DNA of 64,000 nt from Symsagittifera roscoffensis (lineage: Eukaryota > Xenacoelomorpha > Acoela > Convolutidae): assembly GCF_963678635.1 (NCBI RefSeq), contig NC_087071.1, positions 35,519,680 through 35,583,679 of the forward strand, read 5' to 3'. The position numbers were made by a program, and so were the translations under genes. Below are positions 47,603 to 57,500 of the stretch, piece after piece. Below the pieces are notes generated by a model, which saw nothing but the letters and a program-made list of their open reading frames with translations, ran no database searches and was not told the DNA's origin. Numbering within the stretch: position 1 is the stretch's first letter; each line of letters starts with the position of its first letter.

Positions 47603-48477
47603 CATTAAAAATGACAATGAAGTTTTTTTGGAAGGTAAAGTTCCGAAGTCATTTTTGATGCCTAAAACGAAACAATTGTAAACATAATTTTCAACCAACT
47701 TATGTAAAGAATCAGAAACTCAAAAGAGCGAATCAAAAACGGCACAAGTTGCTCGCTCTGTAACAAAATTGTGAGCTTAAGACTTTCAAAAAAAAACAGC
47801 TCCAACTGCTCAGTTCTTGTTTCAAATTGGCCTTATAAAATTTAACCGATGACATATCAAAAGCATTTTGCATTTTGAGAACATCCTTGAGAATCCTAAA
47901 TTTATCAACTCAAAGTTATTCATTGGGATGTTTATGAGCATGATTATACGATTTTTTTTTAAATTTTGCAAAGTCAGCAAATAAGATTTTGAAAAATGCT
48001 TAAAAATCAAAAAAAAATTCTATTCAAACTCCTGAAAATCTTACATCACACAGTTAATCGCGTGATAAAGTTTTTGAAAAAAGTTTAGAATATCTGACGG
48101 TCATCCATAGAAGGTAATGATGATCAATCATCTTGCCTCTTTCAATTTTTAGCGCTTCAAGTTCTTACACTTCTTTTTTCACCTGCCATAAAAACTGATT
48201 TGAGCAAACTGTGCTTCGAGAGTCATGGTCTTCCTTGGGTTTCAACCCCCGGAAACTTAAATAAAAAACCCTGCTAAAATCGTAAGAATAATGGATACGA
48301 ATTATGATTTAGGTAGAGAAAAATGTTTCTTCTACTTCGAAATTTGAAGAAAAGAAAAAAGTAAAAGTTTTATTCATGAAATGCATCAAATTTCGTCTAA
48401 TCTGAATAAACTAAAAGCAGCATCTAAAACAAAATTAGAATTAAGTATAAAGTTGGCAGAATAGGGCAAAACTCATT
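47603..48477. other. AT-rich intergenic DNA, nothing identified
   Basis: No supported gene or repeat. Confidence 0.45.
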
Positions 48478-48545
48478 ACGAGGCCAAAATGTGCACTGGA
48501 TAGGCGCACAATTTTGTGTCTATATGTCCCTGGACAAAATCTTCT
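48478..48545 (+). repeat. Dispersed-repeat fragment (GAGGCCAA-TGCACTGGATA family)
   Basis: ATTACGAGGCCAAAATGTGC and CACTGGATAGGCGCAC match the family at 2526, 27536 and 40800. Confidence 0.45.
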
Positions 48546-48818
48546 TGATGAAATTTCAAACAATCAGTAAAAATTCCAAATTAAACTATAGTGGATTTCG
48601 CAGGGCTTTGCTTAAATTTTCATATCTCTTTGCTCGTCGAGGAGTTAACTCATTTAAAAATAAGCTATAGCTGAAATGAATTGTGTTTTAATATTGTATT
48701 ATTCTTTTCCAAATGATGCATTTGTGCATTTCTGAATTTTTATATCTATTTATGAAAATATCTACTTCGGATACTAATTTCTGTCGGCAAAGAGACTGGA
48801 TGACTGCCAGTACCGTTG

Positions 48819-49151
48819 ATGCTGCTGTTCAATATCTTAAGTATAAACTGCGGTTCACGGAAACAAATAGTTTCGTTTTTTGTTAATTGCAAAAGACCAG
48901 AGGCCACTTCTGCAACTGTGGATCCAATCGTAATTCAAAATGGCAAGTTCATCTTCGAGCCGGCTTCTTCGTCTACATGAAGCCTTTTGAATCCGATACT
49001 ACGAAACCATTCCATCAAAGCACAAAAAATCAAATGTGATTCGACGGCGGATCAAGTGTGCTCACTTCGCAACCAAGTCGTCATCTTCTTTTTCAAAGAA
49101 CGTGTATTCGGCGACCAGCACTTCAGCGACAGACGTCAGAAGTTGATTTAA
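48819..49151 (+). pseudogene. Gene-like frame with one in-frame TGA, unknown
   Basis: From ATG 48819 the frame runs 110 codons to TAA 49149-49151, with one interruption, TGA at 48978-48980. The DNA is GC-richer than its neighbourhood and the residues are unbiased (for example TVDPIVIQNGKFIFEP before the TGA and STADQVCSLRNQVVIF after it). Parts of the other two frames are also open, so this could be UTR or a gene fragment. It lies just upstream of the TATA box of the gene at 49233. Confidence 0.3.
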
Positions 49152-49153
49152 TT

Positions 49154-49160
49154 TATAAAA
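49154..49160 (+). promoter_or_regulatory. TATA box of the interrupted host gene
   Basis: TATAAAA lies 73 nt upstream of the downstream ATG at 49233, a spacing that allows transcription to start near 49185. Confidence 0.4.
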
Positions 49161-49232
49161 CCATCTTCACAAGTTTCTCATTCTTAAGCAACAGCTGAAA
49201 GTAGAAAACTCATTGGACCTCGATTGAACAAC

Positions 49233-49442
49233 ATGAGTCGTCAGTTTCGGAAACAAGGATGTAGCGGAGACCCTGTTTCGGCGTTGGCTTTCTATATCTT
49301 TGGTTTCTTGGAGATCTTTGCAGATAGGTAAGCCAAGTCATCATTAATTGTCATCAAGTCAACTTCAATACTACTCTCTTGAGGCTAACATTTCCTAATT
49401 TCAGTGCGAACCTCTTGCAATTGAGACTCTCTGAATTCAATG
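49233..49442 (+). pseudogene. Host gene 5' end, interrupted by copy 2
   Basis: Exon 1 (49233-49327) starts MSRQFRKQG and ends at GATAG|GTAAGC. A 77-nt intron ends in CTAATTTCAG at 49404. Exon 2 continues in the same frame (31 codons plus 2 nt, then T) for 38 nt, as SANLLQLRLSEFN, until the LTR begins at 49443. The two exons give about 44 residues with a hydrophobic segment (ALAFYIFGFLEIF). A provirus of about 17 kb inside a coding exon should abolish this allele. No family is recognised. Alternatively the exon end coincides with the insertion. Confidence 0.5.
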
Positions 49443-49852
49443 TGGAACCTGATCTAAACTACATTTTATGATTGGATAATTTAGATATTTTACCAATGTA
49501 AAGTATTTAATATTAACCAATCATGATCCATTTAACTAACAACCCACTTATTTGTAAGTGCTGAAGTTACTTGTAATTTCAGCACCAGAGAGATTTGAAT
49601 TTAACTTAGAAATTAGTTGGACTCTCCCGAGCACTTCAGCAACCGCAATAAACCAGTATACCCTAGATCTATTGAGCCTAGCAGAGACTAGTTAAACAAC
49701 CTGAGACTAGATAGTATAAGAGTAAGATTAGGATCGGTATTAGACTAAGAAGTTGCACGAATCTATCCGGCCGAAAATAAGATAGCGTGACGAGCAGACG
49801 GTGTACCCTATCCGAAATTACTCTATGAGTTAACCACATCGGTCCTAACTCA
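49443..49852 (+). repeat. 5' LTR of copy 2 (410 bp)
   Basis: TGGAACC to AACTCA, the same length as the 3' LTR of copy 1 and about 4% different by eye. It contains CCAAT near 49517, a CACTTA-TTTG-TAAGTG hairpin (49545-49560) overlapping an 8-bp GTGCTGAA/TTCAGCAC hairpin (49558-49585), AATAAA at 49647-49652 and TATAAG at 49715-49720. The AATAAA precedes the TATA-like box, so the real poly(A) signal in R may be another sequence. Confidence 0.92.
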
Positions 49853-49854
49853 TC

Positions 49855-49874
49855 TGGTGCGACCATAAGTCTCG
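49855..49874 (+). promoter_or_regulatory. Primer binding site (copy 2)
   Basis: Same TGGTGCGACCATAAGTCTCG as copy 1, two bases after the LTR; it extends as AAC, which continues a tRNA T-loop (GTTCGAGAC on the complement). Confidence 0.7.
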
Positions 49875-49939
49875 AACAAGACCTTAATAGCTTAGAATTA
49901 ACCAAAATAGATTAGAAATTAGACAAAAACATTTACAAA

Positions 49940-50173
49940 ATGTTATACGACAATAATTTAATCGAAATGTCTCTACGACTCAATAGATCAGAGCCAATAT
50001 TCCGAACCATAACAGAACTACCCGGAATTGGAATAAGACCTCGAACCAGAGACGACATACGACAAAATAGAAACTTACCAAATAGTTATATGATAGTACG
50101 GCAAAAGCCAACACAAACTTTTATATTTAGAATATTACTGGCAATGAATTTAGATTTTCATTTGCAAACATAA
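49940..50173 (+). CDS. Leader ORF of copy 2 (77 aa)
   Basis: Conserved counterpart of 3590-3874 in copy 1; the stop directly follows the LQT motif. It is Arg-rich (LRLNR, RPRTRDD, VRQK) with a hydrophobic C-terminal third and no known domain. Between the copies both silent and replacement changes occur, so selection on the protein is not obvious. It sits upstream of gag and could act as an upstream ORF or as a first exon joined to a downstream gene. Confidence 0.45.
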   Translation: MLYDNNLIEMSLRLNRSEPIFRTITELPGIGIRPRTRDDIRQNRNLPNSYMIVRQKPTQTFIFRILLAMNLDFHLQT

Positions 50174-51111
50174 AACCTTGAAGCTAATCTTCAAAATCAT
50201 TTCAGGCGCTAAACAAAATTATTAATATACAATAACGATTGATAAAAAGATCTAAGATCGTTTTCTTAAAATTCTGCAGTAATATACAAAACATGTTTGA
50301 AAAATATTTATTGAAAAATAAAAAATAAAAATTAGTAGCATGACAATAAATGGTTAGTAATCATAAATCATCCTGTTGTTCCAGCTCCATCACCTAAAAC
50401 ATAACAGCAATCAAAAACCCACTAATATCATCAAAACACTAAAACTTTCCTTTACACACATTTAAAATTTTATTAAAACTTAAATTCACTTAATTTTAAA
50501 ACCAGATCATCAAGGCTTATCCTTGGATCTTAAATCATTTTCTACTTAATTAAATTTCAAATTTGATCATCAAGGCTTATCCTTGGATCAAACAGAACAA
50601 CTTTGTTCTCCCCCACCCACTTAATTAGTGTCTAACGACCTCAAACGTCGATTCACTACCCAACCCTTTCTAAAGACCCAAGACTAATAGAAATTTTTAA
50701 ACAAAACTAATCATTCAAATTAGGATAAACAGTGAAGAACTTCGGTTATTCATCCTTCACTTGACCCCCCCCCCCCTCTTAACAGACCCAGGATAAATCT
50801 TAGACTTAGTAAGTTTAAAATAGTATCTAACGAACTACTCGCGTTCTAATTATACCTGAACCTTGTGGATCGATTTACTATTCTCCAACCCTTGAACACA
50901 ATCACTACCCCTAAGTAAGATTAAGTAAGTTAACACCTTAACTTATACTAGCCACGAGAAAGTAAAAAATCATTCTTCGGAATCGATATACTTTTCTCTC
51001 CAACCCTGAACAAATAGACCCAGGTTAAGCTAACCAAAAAATCGTAAGAACTAACAGTTTAAGAAAATAGAAACCATTTAACAACCTTTTGCATCCGTCA
51101 TCCTAAACCTT
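50174..51111 (+). promoter_or_regulatory. Structured 5' leader of copy 2
   Basis: Two near-identical stem-loops, GATC..CAAGG-CTTAT-CCTTG-GATC, at 50505-50529 and 50565-50589, exactly 60 nt apart. A longer stem at 50731-50761 closes on AAC-TTCG-GTT, a classic UUCG tetraloop. Donor-like GTAAGA (50915) and GTAAGT (50925) sit ~190 nt before the basic ORF, and another GTAAGT is near 50811. All are kept in copy 1. Confidence 0.5.
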
Positions 51112-51579
51112 ATGTCATTTAAAAACCTAGGAAATAAACAAACAATCGTTTTACACAATTGTGAAATAGATAACAAAAAATACGACCTTGTAATCACACC
51201 TCATACACAAACAGTTGGATACATTCGAACAAAACGACAAACACTAAAAAGAAAAATAATAACGAAACAAAGACAAATAACACGAAAAAGATTTTCAAAA
51301 AATCGAAACGCATTTTCAGAATCAGAAACCAACAGTTTAGACGAACTTTACAAACTAAAAGAATCAATAGATAGAAATTACCCACTTCACGATCAATTAT
51401 ATTTTTCTGACTCAGAAACAACTTCAAATTCATCACAAAGAGGAAAAAGAAGAATAAAAAAGCAGTATAAACACAAACCAGTACATTTATACAATTGGAA
51501 TCAACCAATTCGACACATTAATAATTACATATTAACAGTCATCGAACGAAAAAATGAGCTCAACGCACACCCCAGGTGA
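51112..51579 (+). CDS. Basic Arg/Lys-rich accessory ORF upstream of gag (155 aa)
   Basis: An intact ORF between the leader and gag. It overlaps the gag-pol start (51554) by 26 nt in a different frame. Residues ~40-65 are an Arg/Lys-rich run (KRQTLKRKIITKQRQ within it), like the arginine-rich RNA-binding motif of retroviral Rev/Tat-type proteins or a nuclear signal. The middle is acidic and Ser-rich (SDSETTSNSS), and a second basic patch (RGKRRIKKQYK) follows. The copy 1 version is frameshifted but alignable. Its position argues for a protein made from the same RNA as gag, through leaky scanning, reinitiation or frameshifting. The regulatory role is inferred from composition only. Confidence 0.6.
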   Translation: MSFKNLGNKQTIVLHNCEIDNKKYDLVITPHTQTVGYIRTKRQTLKRKIITKQRQITRKRFSKNRNAFSESETNSLDELYKLKESIDRNYPLHDQLYFSDSETTSNSSQRGKRRIKKQYKHKPVHLYNWNQPIRHINNYILTVIERKNELNAHPR

Positions 51580-54500
51580 AGAAAGTCCAGATGATGATGA
51601 AATCTTTCCTTTTATAGTAGATGCAGATACTGATAGAGGACAACACATATTTTGTCAAAATTTACTCGTAAATTTATTTGAACCCGGAATCAGTCCATGT
51701 AAAACAGAGTTCCCCGATGTAAAAATCAAAAGACAAATCATAGATCACTACTTAAAAGATATATGCAACATAACACAACAGTATGGAATCTACTCCATAG
51801 AATTCACCTCACCAAACCATAATAATAGAAAATATACAATTCAAACAGACGATCTTGATTTAGAATTTTCAAAAGTTTTTTCAGAATATATAAAAAGCAT
51901 CCAATACCATAACTCACAAAGAGCAAACTCCATATTCACCAATGAAGTTTTCGCAATAATATATAGTTATATTTCGATATTAGAAAACGAAATCCCAATA
52001 ACAAATGTCTCACCGACAGAAACATCTAAACATTTAAGAGTACGACATGAAATCACACTACTCTCTAGTTATTTAAACATCATTAAAGAAAATTTCACGA
52101 AAGACGACGTTTCACAACATACAAAACACGATCTACAAAAAATTTTGGCATGGTTCATAATAGATTATTTCACACACAATATTGATTTAATTGCACAAGC
52201 AAGAAAAAATTTTAGACCCCAAAATTCGAACGATGATACCGCTATCACAGAACAATCAGATTATGTTTGGGACCCCGAATGGTCTCATCCCGCATTTATA
52301 AGCTTTCCACAATCAATCTCAAGTCAAGCAATAGGTACGATATCTTACATAAGAGATTATGTAAAAGTAATACCATTAACCATTGATGCAACACCATTAA
52401 ACTATAATACATTTTTACCCAATACACAAAATAATAGTTTAAACTCTACAGTTATACACAATGAAAACCTCAATGGAACTAGGAATCTTACTCAACAAGA
52501 TATCCAGACACCATCACACTTCATAAATGAAGAAATTGTACACACAACAACTACACAACAAAGTATTTCACCAATACGCCCAAATTTAACAACACCAAGA
52601 AATACAAATCCTTCACAAACACAGGTAACCTTACAATCAACCGTTAAACCTTCGGTTGCCCCTAAATATTCACATATGGATTACCAAACATACAGACCCA
52701 TGACAATACCATCAAAAACACGCAAAACATTCACTAGAAACAACTTTGCAGACCATAATTATAATTATACACATCCATCAAAAACATATAACCAACCACA
52801 AAGAAATTTTAACCAATATACAAGATCTCGAAATTGGGATAACCCAATGACCCAACCTAATTCAATAAATTTCCAAACAAATCCTCCACAGGATCACAGT
52901 GAAAATTACCCATTTTTTCAACAAAATAAAAATAAAAAACACACATCTTATCAAATGGATTATTTATCCTCAGATGATGATATCTTACAACCAGATATAT
53001 TTGCACCAAATACTCAAGAATATCGTAGACAAGGAATACAGAAAACACGTACAAATCATAGAAATTTTTCTCCACAACCAATAGATGCACAACATCAACA
53101 ACCAATTCAACAACAAAATCTAATTAATACACAATCTTTTCAACCAATTCAACAACAAAATCCAATGACTGCACACTCGTATCAAGCATCACAAATGCAA
53201 AATGAAATACCACTCCCATATTATCTCCAACAACATGAAATAACAAGAAACCAACTTTCAAATTTTTCTCAAATGCCAAATGCAGCAGAATCATTACAAA
53301 TGACAATGAATCCATACCTTATGGGTGGATCATCAATAACATCAAACAAACCTTTAATGGTTTTCACAGGAACAGACCCTGAATATTCTGTAGAAGATTA
53401 TTTAAATGCAGTAACAGCAAACCTGATTTTAAATATTGGACCTGAACCAATTAATACGCCACTACATCAAAATTGGATACATCGACGCACAGCGTTAATA
53501 CAAACAACCTTAGATGGCGCAGCCCAAAAATGGTTTTCAGTACTACCTCTAGAAATAAAATCAAACTGGAAAAGGTTTACACAGGAATTTTCAAAAATGT
53601 TTGACTCCGAAAGAAACAAACAACAACAAAGAGTTTTATGTAATGAAATTCGCAGATTACCAAACGAAACCATCAAGCAAATAGCAGTACGAATCGAAAC
53701 ACTAGTTCGAAAAGCATATTCACTAAATACACACGACTATAAAAACACAAAGATGACAGAAATCTTAATGATGACCTTAACACCACAATTAAGGAAAATA
53801 GCAATAAAAAAGAGAGCATCCCATCCTTCTTCAATTCGAGAACCCGATTTAGATTTTCGAAAACTAGTAGACAAATTAGAACAAGCAGAAATCACGATGA
53901 AACTAGAAGAAACGGAAAATCTGAAATTACAATACGTTAATAGAATTGAAACGACTCCCACTAATATTAATAATATACAGGAATCCGAGACAGACCTCGT
54001 TGAAAAAATCACTGAAATACTCAATATTTACGAAAAGAACCCGAACTTTAAAGGCAAACCATCTTTCAAAAAATGGTGTAATTATTGCCGACGATACGGA
54101 CATAGTATTTCCGAATGTAGACAAAAACAGCAAGACAATCAAAATAAACCTCAAAAATATAAAGAACCAAATAAATCATTCTATCAATACATGAAAAAAG
54201 ATCAAAATCTACCGAACAAAACAGTCCACAGCAATAACAGTTCAGGAAAACCACTCCCGAACAATACAAACTATACAAGAAATCAATCACCATATAACTC
54301 AAGTTATAGAGGAAGATCACCAGAACGAAGAAACACGTATAATTCATCACAAAATCACTACAATAGACCAAATAGTCGAAATAACTACTCCAGATCAAAT
54401 TCAAATACACAACGATTTGTTTCTAGATCTAATTCCCAATCAAGAAATAACTACTATCCAAACAACCAATCACGAAATTCATCATACAATAGGAATAGAA

Positions 54501-57500
54501 ACTACTCCTATAATCGAAATAGAAGTTATTCAAACAACCGAAACCAGAATTACCCGAACAATCGATCAAGGAATAACTCATATAATAGATCGAACTATAA
54601 CAGACCAAACAATAATTACCAAAACAGATCGCGAAATAATTCACAAAATCGACACTCAAGTTATAATAATCGTTATAGAAATTATTCCCAATCACCACAC
54701 CGGAATAATAATAACTATAATAATTCTAATAATCGCCACAGAAGGGGTACACCTAAACATCAAAGACAAATCAATCAAGTACAATCTAATCCAGAAACAA
54801 CATCAGACCCTCCAGGTATTGATGACACAGTAACTGATACGTTACAACTCAATCAAATAAACTGTACATCATCAGATTCAGAAAGTGATACTGAAAACAC
54901 TCTTTCTATCAATATGATAAAAGTCGAAAATGACTATGAATCTGTCATATATGAACAACCCTTTCCATCACACATATATGAAAATCAATCAGAATTTCTT
55001 CAAAATTATTACACTACACCCATAAATTCCACACCAACGACGCAAGAAACAAACGAGATTAACACTACAGATCAAACCAATAAAAATACCAAAACAAAAT
55101 GCTTGAATACAAACCACATTTATCAAAATATACAAAAAGAACAACCCAAAGAAAAAATTTGGACAATACCATTTCTCTTAGAAAGCCCAAGAAATAAAGA
55201 ATTTCAACCACCAGACCTTGAAATAGATTTTTTAATTGATTCAGGAGCAGAATCAAACATAATAAACATCCCCACATGGAATGAAATAAAAACCTTACAC
55301 CCAAAGCTAACACCTCTTGAAACCTCCAGCAAACTAGCAACAGCACAAGGATCAACATTGATAAACTACGGAAAAATCCAATTATTTCTCCTCCCCACCA
55401 GAACAATGGAACAAAGCAAAATTTTAAATAAGCCATTTAAACAAATATTTCATATCACTGACATTAAATATAATATCATTGGAATACCATTTATTTCAAA
55501 GTATATACCAACAATTAACATACTAAATAGTAAAATATTAATCAAAGATAAATATACAAAAACAAAAGAAACATCCTTAACATTTTTTCAAAGATTAAAT
55601 AAACAACCACCATTCTTTTCAAAATTCTACCCGATATTTAACCAACAAAGAAAACACCTAAAACCACTATCAGGAAATATCTATAATTTTTCAATCAAAC
55701 AAGTTCACCAATATGATAAAGAACAAAACAAACAAAAATTTTATATGTCAGAATTTGAATTCAAACCTATTCACAAATTTTTCAAAATCACAATCTCATC
55801 CATAAAATATTTGAAAAATTCGAATTCCGATATCATTTCCTTACATGTCTATAACAACACACCTTACCAAGTAACATTACCTTTAGGACTTTTAGGATAT
55901 TGTGAAACCAACGCTACAATATCACCAATACACGAAAAAGCTTATCGCGTAAATAATATACTCCAATTACTAGATATTTGCCAATCTACAATTCTTAATG
56001 AAGAATTATCTATAAATAATATAATAAGTAACGAAAACAGAAATAAGGATTATTTCACAAAAACTCCATATTTCAAACCTACATTCAACATAAGTAACTA
56101 CACAGAGGACCAACAAAAATTTTTAACAATGTTTAATTTCCAACATTCACAAATAACACAAGACGAATTCGAAAAGTTAGCCAAACAGCTAATTAAATAT
56201 TCATCAGTCTATGCAACATCAAAATTCGATGTTGGAAAAATCAGTTCATCACTACATCTCCCGTTAAAACCAGACGCAGTTTTCAAAAAACAGAGAGCAA
56301 GTAAAGTACCAATTCACTTACATGATAAAGTGAACAGATTACTTGATATTTTAGAACAATACAACATTATATCACCAGTTAATAAAGAAGAACAACCAAA
56401 AGGCAACACATTTATCAACCCCGTTATCATTCTAGCTAAAGGAGAATCATTAAAAATCGTTCTCGATGCTAGATACCTCAATTCACTTATAGATGAATCA
56501 AAATGTAATTGGCCCATTGAACCAATACAAGTTATTTTAACAAAAATAAACGGCAAATACTTTACAACCGCCGATATGAATAGTGCATACAATCAAATGC
56601 CACTAGATGAACAATCACGACGTTTAACACAATTTGTTATCGGAAACCAACAATATGAATTCAACCGCTTATTCTATGGAATATCCATAGGACCAGCAGC
56701 ATTTTCAGCTTTTATGAGCAAAATTTTTAGACCACTGATACTCAAGAAAAACGCAATCACCTATTTAGACGATGTTTTTATGCAATCACAAACAAAAGAC
56801 GAAATGTTCAATGTTTTAGAAAAATATCACCAAATACTTCAGAACGAAAATCTGAAGGCCGCCCCCGATAAATCACACTTCTTTTTGACAAGAGTTAAAT
56901 TCTTAGGACATAATATAGAAAGAAAAACAATCACTCCATTGAAATCACGCATTGACGCTATTCAAAAACTTCAACCACCAACAAATAAAAAGAAAATCCA
57001 AGAATTTCTTGGAATGTTAAACTTTTTAAGTAAATATGTTTATAAAATGCAATTATATCTACGACCATTTTATAACATCCTTAGACAACAAAATAATTTT
57101 GAATGGAACACAGAACATCAAACACGATTTGAAGAAATAAAGAAACTTTTAACTGAACAAATTTCAAACACAATTCCAGATTCAAATCAACCATTTTATG
57201 CAATGTGCGATGCTTCGAACTTTGGCATCGGTGCAGCACTATTACAATCACATAATGGTACAAATAAAATGAACCTCATATCAGCAAATTCTCGATTATT
57301 CACTCAAGCAGAGCTACGACTCTCAACTCTAATGAGAGAATGTACAGCCATAATATATACACTGACAGAATATGAATTTCTGATACTTGGATCAAAACAC
57401 CCCACAGTTTTATTCACAGACCATAAACCAATCATCTTTCTCTTTACACAAAAATCTAACCCAAACCACCGAGTTTACAGATTTCAACTAATTCTAATGA

